DNA of 64,000 nucleotides from Phoronis australis (Eukaryota > Phoronida > Phoronidae), in assembly GCA_002633005.1 (NCBI GenBank), contig NMRA01000034.1, forward strand, positions 142,136 through 206,135. The letters are read 5' to 3'. The translations under genes and the position numbers were made by a program. The notes beneath the pieces are model-generated. The model was not told where the DNA came from. It was given only the letters and a program-made list of their open reading frames with translations, and did not search any database. Positions 23,001 to 32,200 of this stretch are shown piece after piece (position 1 is the stretch's first letter; the number at the start of each line of letters is the position of its first letter).

Positions 23001-26000
23001 ATCCATCCGAAAACGGGAGCATAGCGTCACCTCACTAATAGGGGCCTACATAATAAATTTCATAAAAATCCATTAAGGACTTTTGAATTAAGGTAAACGT
23101 AAAAAGTGCCATTAGGGGGCACACCGGTATGTCCAAATGTCGTCGCCGTCCATTGTTAACATCATATAAATATAAATTTCGTAAAGATCCTGCGAACCGT
23201 TTAGGAGATACAGCCATAGGTGCAAAAAAACAAAACTGCCACAAGGAGGCGCCACAGTAGTCGAAATCCTCGGAAAATCATCGTCAACCGTCCTCTTTAT
23301 AGTAAGCACATACATGCTAATTTTCACAATCATCCTTTGAGCGGTTTGGTTGATACAGGGGTGGACGCAAAAAACAGACTCGAAAACAGTAAAAATGGCC
23401 ACTAGGTGGCGCAAACTACGTCGAATCCATCTGAAAACAGAAAGATAGCGTCATCTCACTAATAGGTGCCTACAAACCGAATTTCATGAACATCCGTTCA
23501 GGACTTTTGAAGATACAAAGGTAAGCGTAAAAAAATAAAATTGCCACTAGGGGGCACACCGGTAGTCGGATCCGTCTGAAAGTTCGCTCATGCCGTCCCA
23601 TTCATAAATGGAACATATATTCCAAATTTCATGAACGTAAGTCAAAGGGTTTTGGAGATAGAGCAGCGGATGCCGGACAGACACCGCCCCGACGGACGGA
23701 GATGATGGCATAATGCGTCCACATATAAATATGTGGGCGCATTACAAAAGTAGTCAGGGACATTTCTTGAAAGTAAATGCTATAATATCATTCTATTTTC
23801 TATCTGACTGAAAACAGCAATGAAGTTGAGCAAAGCTGTACAATTAGAGAAAACGTTGGTTACAACTGATTGGTCCAAAACATTGCCTCTGACAGTGGAA
23901 AAAAGCAAAAAATATACAAGTCAATAACAAACCATAAAATATAAATGCCAAACGTAGAACATTGGTGCACTGGATGGTACGGCTTTCCGGAACTTTACGA
24001 TCATGACTAAGTGTGACAAGAGGTTGAGAAATGAGAAGAGAACAGAAGCTGGCTCCTGGATACCAAAGACACGGATGAAGGGCCACTGAAACAATACAAC
24101 AAACATATTATGTTAAGTTTTCCAGAAAAAATGCAATTTCCAAAATAACTTTTGAAATTTGGAGAATTTTTACAGTACTACTGTATTTTTTCAAATGCAT
24201 AATTGGACAGGAATCAGCTTGTAAACATCCTATGACATCACAGATAACATGTGAATGACTGTAAACTGATTCATACAATCCCGAAATGTGCATTTTAGGT
24301 GATGAGATTCAACTTCAGTGTGATCATACGGCATGAACCACTGAGTTATCGTGATGTCACCGGATGTTAATGAGCGAATAACTGTCACAAATGCAATTGA
24401 AAAATGGTGCCAGCGCCACAGAAGAAATATCCCAATTGACAAGGCTTTGAAAAGTACCCATAATGTGATGACAAAATTCCATCTTATTTCTATCCCAGCC
24501 TTGTGCCTATTGTCTACTGCACTCAATGCAGCCCAACTGAACACTGTGAATAAAGAATCAGAGGTCATGCGCAGTAATGCCAAATACAACCAGATTAAAA
24601 TTCATCATCAGAGTCATGGAAATATATCACTAATTAAGGACACAATATGGCGGACAAGTGAAATTTTAATTTTTTGATTTTTCTCAAGAAAAATATGAAT
24701 CAATAAAGGAAAAAATGCATTTACACATTCAAGGTTTCTACCACAGCTACCACACAAATTTGAAAACAACAATGTTAGAAGCCTTTGAAAAGCGGCCATT
24801 TTGGTCATTATTTTTGTCTGGAATCGGTAAGATATTACTGTATTATAATGTGAAAAAAGTTTAATTCCTAATATATTCTTAAATTAAGTGCATGACAGTT
24901 TGGCACAATTCTGTCTTAGTCTGTCCAGTTTAATATCATTGGAAACTACTGTATCAGCTGGACTGTAGTAGGAACAGAGACCAACAAGCAAAAATTCCTA
25001 TCACAGGGCTCAACACTTGCAAAATCGTCCCGATGTCATTTGAGGTCAGGTCAAATTTCTAGGTAGCAATTTTAAAGTTAGAAATTTTTGTGCTGCATTT
25101 TGTGTAGAGTTGGGTAATTATCCTGAATTAGAGTACAAAGATAACTGTGGCGTGTTTGACCAGTTTTGTAGGCAACAGCAAAAATAGCATACTGTGTAGA
25201 AAAAGTGCTTTAGAGTAAATGCAAACCTTCATGAGTCATTGTTTTTGGTAGCAGGGAAGTGGTCAAAACACTCAGAACATAACATACACGATGTTCAACA
25301 TTCTTAGAGTAGAACCAGTCCTCAAATACGCTGCATTTACACGATATATCAGCTGAATAAAACATTATAATATTTTTGATCAACACTTGAAAGTCCTTGA
25401 ATAGAGGTAAAATTTAATTTCCCTACAGAAAATCTTAACTGCATCATGGCAGATAAGTTTCTTTTTGTCACATTTCTCAAGAAAATCAAAGATTAAGAAT
25501 AACCACAATGAAGTAAGCGCTTTTTTTCACTAGAATCCAGTTCAATTCAAACTAAGTCTTAACAAAATCTCTCTACACACTCCATCAAAATTGTAATAAT
25601 GTATATTGCAAGTCCATTACAATTTGCAGCTAGGGCACAATATAGCCTCATTAGACTCTGACAGAAGTTTGGCAAAATGTTATTTTATTGAGACAAAAGT
25701 TCAATTTAACTGCCAAACAATTTTGGGGAGAAATTTCTCCCAGTTTGACAATCTGATTGGAGATCTGTCGAAGCCTGTCTCATTTATTTTGAAAACCTGT
25801 ACCTTGCCATAGAACTGAGGTATGGGACTCTTGTCTTTAATAAAGGCGTCCACTGACACCCACATACACACGTGTCGGCACTCGTCAGCACAATTCCAGC
25901 GTAGTAATCTCATATACCTGTGAACAAAAGAAAAAGAAGAAACAGCCTAAGTCTATGTTTCCTTGAATAATAGCTAGAAAGTCTTGGGATGTTTTTTGGA

Positions 26001-26714
26001 CACAAAACTTCAAAATATCAAAGAATTCCTCCAGGGCCAACTAAAATAGAGAGAGACATCTAATAACGTTTTCCTTCATGTGATGCCAACAGAGACCAGA
26101 AGTGCAATAAAACCAAACTGATATTCAAGCATAGTCACAACTTAACAGACATAAACAACTGCGCCAACTAGTCATTTGGCTGAACACTAAAAACAACCAA
26201 GTTCATTTTTCTTTGAACAAAAACAGTCACCCAGTGATTAAATAAAAGACGACATGTTCTTCACTAGAATCCAACAGCATGACAATGGTAAAATCTCCTC
26301 AAATCTGGACAAAGGGTATTGTTAGATTTGTCCATTTTACATTTACCAAGGACTCCTTGCATAGTTGGGCATGCTTGTAACTTTTCAACCTGTTACACTA
26401 TGTAGGTCTCTACAAGACAACGTGCAAACAATGGTCTTGTCCTATATGAAAAAATGAGCACTAATCCCACTTCCCCTCCCCAATTTATCATGAATTAGTG
26501 AAATTTTACCATTGCCTTTTAATTATACCAACCAAGGTAACGATTTCTCGAATGTTTCATCACTCATATAGCATCCTCTGTTCTTGCAGTTTTCAAGACA
26601 TTGCTGAAACACGAAGGAGCTGTCACCCAAAGAAGCCTGGGTTGACTGTAATAGATTCAGGAGCAGAACTCCCAGCAGTGGTAACCATGCCAACCAATGA
26701 TAGGTGAACATCAT
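17034..26714 (-). CDS. PGAP3: PGAP3, post-GPI-attachment to proteins factor 3 (Per1-like), 7 exons
   Basis: Exons on the minus strand: 26533-26714, 25803-25917, 23933-24085, 20654-20716, 18842-19040, 17680-17884 and 17034-17130; phases join to a 337-aa protein (human about 320). PGAP3 removes the unsaturated sn-2 acyl chain during fatty-acid remodelling of GPI anchors in the Golgi. Visible features are an N-terminal signal peptide (WLPLLGVLLLNLL), cysteine-rich luminal part (RWNCADECRHVCMW), WPFIRVFGIQEPAS, VFHCRD (H163), FDYGYN, VRKC, and [20 protein letters not shown], with the conserved D288, H290 and H294 of the CREST hydrolase superfamily. The exon 1 donor was set at GTTGGT, because it alone gives the family-like WYMRLLRWNC junction; a GTATAA three bases on breaks the frame. 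The acceptor of the fifth exon is embedded in a 44-bp tandem array. Intron 4 (19041-20653) holds that array, intron 3 (20717-23932) a 2.1 kb transposon. The gene appears intact. Confidence 0.95.
18385..18500 (-). repeat. Dispersed repeat (family E), copy in PGAP3 intron
   Basis: Read on the minus strand it contains CTTGCCAGAATTATTTTGCA and GTTTAGTCGAACTTTTGG, matching 34649-34790 (TTGACAGAATTATTTGGCAG and AGTTTAGTTGAACTTTTG) and more distantly 44875-45025 and 25660-25720. A neighbouring part near 18320-18380 resembles 7255-7370. The class is not recognised. Confidence 0.5.
19014..19446 (-). repeat. 44-bp minisatellite: tenfold array of the PGAP3 exon 5 splice acceptor
   Basis: Ten copies of CTGAAAC (minus strand GTTTCAG) start at 19041, 19085, 19129, 19173, 19217, 19261, 19305, 19349, 19393 and 19434: eight steps of exactly 44 bp and one of 41. 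On the minus strand each unit has the first ~27 bases of the exon (coding MVDYFCATL in the real exon) followed by a TGTGTATATTGTTTCAG-like acceptor. The copy nearest the gene body (exon start 19040) gives the family-consistent protein; the other nine are upstream duplicates. Long open frames over the array are by-products of the repeat. Confidence 0.97.
21619..23755 (-). mobile_element. CTCF-motif transposon family, long copy in PGAP3 intron 3
   Basis: One end (minus-strand left) is an imperfect 15-bp-arm hairpin at 23711-23744, TAATGCGTCCACATAT paired with ATATGTGGGCGCATTA, followed by GATGGCATAATG and GGACGG-rich sequence. The other end (21619-21650) reads, on the minus strand, GGTGCATTTCAACG then GCGTTGCTCTT, as in the copy at 31945-33056. 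Between lie about 14 modules, each with a CCACTAG..GGC core, and a near-identical 431-bp tandem duplication (motif starts 21953/22384, 22092/22523, 22238/22669, 22384/22815). There is no transposase frame. Hairpin ends and internal tandem repeats recall non-autonomous Helentron-type elements, but the superfamily is not settled. Confidence 0.85.
21700..23557 (+). promoter_or_regulatory. Array of CTCF-core-like motifs inside the transposon
   Basis: Fourteen sites start at 21700, 21815, 21953, 22092, 22238, 22384, 22523, 22669, 22815, 22975, 23109, 23239, 23399 and 23544. Those at 21700, 22669, 22975, 23399 and 23544 fit the published core consensus CCASYAGRKGGCRS at all 14 positions; the others miss by one to three positions. 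All lie in the same orientation. Binding by CTCF is an inference from the motif only. Confidence 0.5.
25660..25720. repeat. Short fragment of family E repeat
   Basis: CTGACAGAAGTTTGGCAAAA followed by GACAAAAGTTCAATTTAACT resembles the core of the repeats at 34649-34790 and 18385-18500. The match is short and diverged. Confidence 0.35.
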
Positions 26715-27399
26715 CCTTCAAGCACTTCTTTGTCTGTAACATAACATTCCTGCTGAAGTAAATGTCATCAAAGTAGAAACTGAAAGAAGTAGCACGGATT
26801 TCAAGTTTTATTTATTATCATAGATAATTAAACTTTCAAAATGTCATGTTTGGTCAGTGTTAGCAATAAATGAATGCAAGGCAATACATAATGAATGACC
26901 AAATTTTCATTTTACTAATCACATTACAAGACTTTTAATAGGAAGCTAATGACACAAATAATAACGATATTCATGGTCAACGTTTCGATTTAATACCTAA
27001 ATCATCAAATCCTCGTTACTGTCAAATGGGTTTCCTGGTTCATACGCTAACAGATTTTTTTACCTAAACAAGTCAATGTACCATCAGTTGATTACGGACC
27101 TGAACAAGAGAAAGTTCATATCTTCCTACCCTATTTCCAGATGTAAGCATTCTGGTGATGTTGTGAGCGGCCTTATGAGCATGCACATTAATTAACGCAA
27201 ATAAATCATTTCAGCCACGAATGTTACCGATTGAATTAGGAAAACTGGAGGTATGTATGGAATTTATTGGCTTTGATGTCAACAAATATAACTAGTGAAC
27301 GTGTTGCAGTCGCAGATAAAATGTGTGACGTAAATTGCACCCACATTGATATGCTTTGAGAACTTTATTCCGGAAGTGCCTCGCAGGCGACCATATTAG

Positions 27400-27948
27400 T
27401 ACTCTTTCACAGTGCTATGAAAGTTAGCACTGTGGAATGTTGTTTAACATGGCTTCTCATTCATTAAAGTAATGAAACCGACGTCATAACATTCAGTCAT
27501 TCCCATTGCTTGAAATCTAGGAACCCCCTTCAGTTTTCTGTTACGTGGTATGGCCACCACCTTTAACTTGAATAGTTGTAATTCATTAAAACGGGTATTG
27601 ATTGAAGTAAACAAAATCAAAGAAACCCTGATGAATGACTTAAGCCCAAACAAGTTCAGTGCATAGCAGGTGTGTGCAAGACGTGGCAATGTATTTGCAT
27701 GTGTATTGATGCCCACACACCGAATTCCGTGTCATTCATCATGTTTCCACAGGGCCACTTTTCAGTATAGGTGGCAGTGGCGGATTTAGAGGGGGGCCAT
27801 GGCCCCCCTAAAATTCTCCCAGATTCCATTTGGCAGTATGGGGGTGCGAATGTCTGACGGACAAAATCCTGGCTAATATTCTGCCCTGCCCCCCCCCCTA
27901 ACTCAAAATCTTGGATTCGCCTCTGGGTGGTGCTGTGTCAGAGGGTAC
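27400..27948 (+). repeat. Dispersed repeat, copy A, split by a MITE
   Basis: From ACTCTTTCAC through ATGGCTTCTCATT, CAGTCATTCCCATTG, TTAAAACGGGTA, TTGATTGAAGTAA and TTCATCATGTTTCCACAGGG this matches 28283-28644. It has an extra ~38 bp near the start that forms a small hairpin (AGTGCT..AGCACT). It is interrupted at 27775-27925 by a MITE and resumes with GTCAGAGGG. Open frames across it are fortuitous. Confidence 0.8.
27775..27925. mobile_element. 151-bp MITE with CAGTGGCGGA ends, 5-bp target duplication
   Basis: The element starts CAGTGGCGGATTTAGAGG and ends ATCTTGGATTCGCCTCTG, imperfect inverted ends, and is flanked by GGTGG on both sides (27770-27774 and 27926-27930). The uninterrupted copy at 28283-28644 supplies an approximate empty site. 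It shares its end type with the large element at 56123-57914. CAG-starting ends suggest a hAT-like element, although classical hAT elements make 8-bp duplications. Confidence 0.85.
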
Positions 27949-27957
27949 CGATGACTG

Positions 27958-28047
27958 TTCTGAAACCCCCTCGACTCCCACATCCCTCGACCCCCTTGAC
28001 TCATGGCCACCTTGACCCACAACCCCCTCGACCCATGACCCACGACC
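27958..28047. repeat. Degenerate CCCTCGAC-type minisatellite
   Basis: Irregular repeats of CCCCCTCGAC / CCTTGAC / ACCCACAA / GACCCATGACC run for about 90 bp. Strongly C-rich on the plus strand. No function is evident. Confidence 0.7.
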
Positions 28048-28118
28048 AAAATCGGTAACTCGCCATTTTTACACTGTGCATGCCAGGGGATGACATACCA
28101 CCTACCGTGTGAGTTACT

Positions 28119-28700
28119 GATTTTGGGAACTGAACGAGGGACTGCTCAAAGAAAACGTTTGATAACGGGAGTATTTCGTCGAGTTGGAAGGAATTAAATA
28201 GATCGACGGCCTCCTAATTGTCCCTCTATGCGCAAAAGGTATTTATAACATGACTTTGATGTTTTAGTCAGTGTGAGGCATACTCTTTCACATGGCTTCT
28301 CATTTGATGAAACTGACATCATAACATTAAGTCATTCCCATTGGTAAATTGGTTGAAATCTGGGAAACCCTTTTCATTCAGTCAAACTGTTACGGCGACC
28401 ACCTTTGACTTGTCAAACAGTTGCAATTTATTAAAACGGGTAGTGATTGAAGTAAAAAAAATCAAGGGAACCCCGATCCAGTGGCTAAGCCCAAACAATA
28501 CAGTGCATAGAGGGCGTGTGCAAGTGGTGGCGATGTGATTGATAAACCTCCGACCAAGCATGCGCATTGATGCCAACACACGGAATTCTGTGTGTCATTC
28601 ATCATGTTTCCACAGGGCCACTTTTCATTATAGGTCAGAGGGCATGTGAGGCATAATTCGCCGAAAAGCTTTCGGCGTATGAAGCTCCTATACTAGGAGC
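28119..28700 (+). mobile_element. Partial copy of the inverted-arm element, interrupted by a nested insertion
   Basis: The part from TTTTGGGAACTGAACGAGG through GAGTTGGAAGGAATTAAA, CTATGCGCAAAAGGTATT and TGAGGCATA matches the right arm of the element at 29454-30346. It is then broken by a 362-bp insertion and resumes at 28656 with AATTCGCCGAAAAGC. Beyond about 28700 it no longer aligns well; a 10-bp-stem palindrome (CTGTCAGTGT..ACACTGACAG) follows at about 28726-28754. Confidence 0.8.
28283..28644 (+). mobile_element. 362-bp non-autonomous insertion with 11-bp target duplication (copy B)
   Basis: The insertion is flanked by TGTGAGGCATA at 28272-28282 and 28645-28655, while the intact relatives of the host element have the GAGGCATAATTCG sequence once. 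It matches copy A (27400-27948). An 11-bp duplication points to a MULE-like or retroposed element; no poly(A) tail or tRNA-like head is visible, and inverted ends are weak (CTCTTTCAC against TGCCCTCTGAC). Confidence 0.8.
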
Positions 28701-29157
28701 CACCTAGAGACCGTGATCGCTGTCTCTGTCAGTGTCACACCGACACACTGACAGTAAGTTGAGTAACACTGTGTCAGTGTGGCTGTAGCCCGTGCCACCT
28801 CAGAGATCACCACACACTTGAGCATTTAGATATAGTGTGTCCCCTCACTGTTGTGAAATATTCGTAGTTTCTGAGTTTGCATTCAACCAATGTAAAAGTT
28901 AGAAAAAGAATAACTTGAAACTCACACACAGAAACTCCTAGATTAAGATTCGCCGGCAATTTCACAGCGACACCTGTAGCGCAAATGGACTGTTTAACGA
29001 TCTCTAATTGGCTGAATCTTTTGCAAATGAACCAATCATAAACAGTATTACATTTGTAAATTACTTCCGTGTCAGCAGGTCAGGGATAAAATAAGTAAAA
29101 TCAATCGTATTTATTTGTAGTTGAGTTCATTTTCAAGTGGTTAACATAAAATGAAGC

Positions 29158-29238
29158 ATGAATAGCGCTGCTGGAAAACGAAAAAGTCCAATTCTGCACG
29201 TAATTGTGGTGGGATTTCATCACAAGAAAGGATGTCAG
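29158..29238 (+). CDS. AVL9: AVL9 first coding exon
   Basis: This 27-codon exon is isolated by a 4.8 kb repeat-rich intron and is easy to miss. It encodes MNSAAGKRKSPILHV and IVVGFHHKKGCQ, the diagnostic start of the AVL9 family, and ends at donor GTAGAT in phase 0, joining directly to LEYSYPP in exon 2. Confidence 0.93.
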
Positions 29239-32200
29239 GTAGATATTGTGGGTTCTATTTCCAGTTTCCACACCACTCTCCAGGCCGAACAGGAGTGGCA
29301 CTCTTCTCTGTCTCTACTCGAGTGACCTGTGCTGTGTAGTTCAATTCAGCTTTAGACAGTACCACCATCCCTACTTAGAAGTAGAGACAGTGGTGCTCCT
29401 GCACAGGCGACGCAGCACTGAAATAAGTGGGGAGCTATAGCCCCTCCCCCCTAGGCAATGACCATCGCCTCTGTTGGCCCGAACCAGAGGCGATGCAGAG
29501 GCTATGAGCGCTCTGTACGCCGGAAGCTTTTCGGCGAATTATGCCTCCCACCGACTAAACCATCAAAGTCACGTTGTTACAAATACCTTTTGCGCATAGA
29601 GGAACACCTTAGGAGGTTGTCGATGTGTTTAATTCCTTCCAACTCGAACAAATACTCCCACTATAAAACTTTTTCTTCGAGCAGTCCCTATTTCAGTTCC
29701 CAAAATCGTGAAATCAAAATTTTCATTTTTTTTAACCAGGCCGAAGGTCAGAAGTTGCGGTCCTACCAGCGAACTTTGAAAGCTGAAGTTCCCGCCCTTT
29801 GCGTACGTGCTGCCGGGAACCAGCCGTGCATTTGCCGTGTTGTTAAACATTAAAATGTCAAATATGTTTACAAAGACTATTAAATGTCATATCAATTTTT
29901 ATCAAATACAAACAATAATTCATTCAAGTAACGCCAATTAAAGACAGTGGCATTTTGGAAACGAACATTTGACTGACAAGATCGCAATGGCCCACCTTTG
30001 GCCTATTTAAAGATTGAGTTCATGAAGTCACATCACCTAGCGAGCGCGGTAAAAATTGGAGCGTGCGCAGTATAAAAAAATGTTGAGTTCACGATTTTGG
30101 GAACTGAAATAGGGACTGCTCGAAGAAAAAGTTTCATAACGGGAGTATTTGATCGAGTTGGAAGGAATTAAACACATCGACAACCTCCTAAGGTGTTCCT
30201 CTATGCGCAAAAGGTATTTATAACAACGTGACTTTGATGGTTTAGTCGGTGCGAGGCATAATTCGCTGAAAAGCTTCCGGCGTACAGAGCGCCTATAGCC
30301 TCTGCATCGCCTCTGGTTCGGGCCAACAGAGGCGATGGTCATTGCCTACTCCCTCCCCAGCCCCCTATGTAGCCAGCCAGCTAGCTGTATGATGACTGTT
30401 GTCAAAATACAGCTAGGTCCCACTGCGTGTATTTCTTCCATAGACCCCGAAATTGCACACAGCCAGGGTAGTTCTGCCTGTCACCTCGCCGTGAAACTTG
30501 TATCAACATGTAAAGCTGAAGACCGGACGGGGTGCATGCAAAATCTGGGAATCAACCGATACTCACCTTGCCCGTTACAGCCGTTTAAGTGAAAAACAAT
30601 GCAATAAAAGTCATTTTCTTGCGTAACTCTCCGCCTTTTCCAACAATGAAAAGTATGTCGTCATTTCGAAAACAATACGCTCGTGTCACGCGCACGCGCC
30701 ATTTTCTAAATTTTCGCGACAACTTCGGAGAAGCAAAATTTGTTCTGAAATTCGGTTTTTCGGTATCGGAATTCTAAAAAATTATAATGAAGTGAAACCA
30801 GTTCCAATAATTTGTTGTGACGTGTACGCAAGCTCGTGAAAGAACAGCAGTTGATTGAAGAGTTGATGAAAAAAGAAACTGGCCAATAGATGACGCAATA
30901 TTTCATGGCACCGAAAGCCGTCGCTGAAGATCGCTCCACAACTTTAGCAGCAAAATAACGGTAGAACGCCATTTTTTCCAACACTGTTAAATAATTTTGT
31001 TTACTCAAGGAAGACTGTAGTTTTTAATGACACTAATTTTTTGCAAAAGGCATAACAACATGACTTTGGTTTGATCTGTGTCAGGCATAATTCTCCGAAA
31101 ATGTATGAAGGCCCTATGGGAGCACCATTGTCTCTACTGCTCTGTAGAGATGGGTTCACTGTCTAAGTCAACTTTGGCCACAAAAACATATTTTTGTTAG
31201 GACATACCTCTAGTATACATCCGACAAATAAGTAAAGAAGGAACTAAATTGTATGCCATTACTCAGTAACCCCGGTACGTCAGCGCCAGAAGTGTGGCAA
31301 GGCTTTCAATCTCACCACTGCCACGCCACTGCCACTGTGTGGTGCATATGTTGATTGCTGTGATTGACTGTTGCTTGACCTTCGATCAGGGTCATTCATT
31401 GTCTGACCACGATTGAAGGTCAAGCAGCTGGTAGTCACGTGTCTCAAATATGTAGTGCTGAGGTTGCGTGCCTCGCAGAGCAGCAGAATATCATGTGCGT
31501 CAAGTACTGGCAAGATTGTGAACCTCACCAGGACTTCCGCCACATCAATGATTCTAGATAATGGCATACACACTACTCCCTTCTTTCCTTCTTGTGTATA
31601 TACTACAGAAATAATAGGAATGTTTTAACTGGTCAAAATAAACTCACATAGCTCAGGCTTGCTGAGGCAAAACTCGGCCAAGCCCAGACCACGGGAGCTT
31701 GTATCGATCATTCTAGAACATACACACCTCTCATTTTCGATATATTCAACGCACAAGTAACGAGCATCAAATCTGCTCTAAGTCACATGAAGTTGTCAAT
31801 GATTAATCTTGCATTATTATGTAATTGAGCCATAACCTGACCCCAATTGTGGTTAAGATTGCAGACGGTCCAATACCTGAATTGCATCAGACACATAGGT
31901 TTGGCCCATTGCACAAAACACCCACTTTAAAACTTATGAGAGCCATTTTTATGCGCCCACATATTTATGTGTGGACGCATTATGCCGTCATCTCTGGCCG
32001 TCCGTCCGTCCGTCCGGGCGGCGTCCGTCCGGCGTCCGGCGTCTGGCGTCCGGCGTCCGCTACTCTATCTCCAAAACCCTTTGACATACGTTCATGAAAT
32101 TTGGCACATATGTTCCATTCATGAATGGGACGGCATGTGCGAACTTTCGGACGGATCCGACTACCGGTGTGCCCCCTAGTGGCAATTTTAGTTTTTTACG

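Larger units (their letters stand above)
26715..29157. other. Divergent intergenic region between PGAP3 and AVL9
   Basis: The start codons of PGAP3 (minus) and AVL9 (plus) are 2.44 kb apart with no recognised gene between. The middle (27400-28700) is filled by nested repeats and mobile elements, so regulatory sequence is more likely in the outer parts (26715-27400 and 28700-29157). No TATA box or other core promoter element can be assigned with confidence. Confidence 0.7.

Noticed and set aside
21618-23414. Minus-strand frames such as those at 22730-22990 and 23112-23414 sharing MRHLVAIFTVFESVFCVHP
   Set aside because: The shared text arises because both frames start in copies of the same transposon module; no transposase similarity.
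31979-32060. CRISPR-like or regulatory GTCC repeats
   Set aside because: The short GTCCGTCC / GGCGTCC run is a simple repeat inside the transposon end, without spacers.
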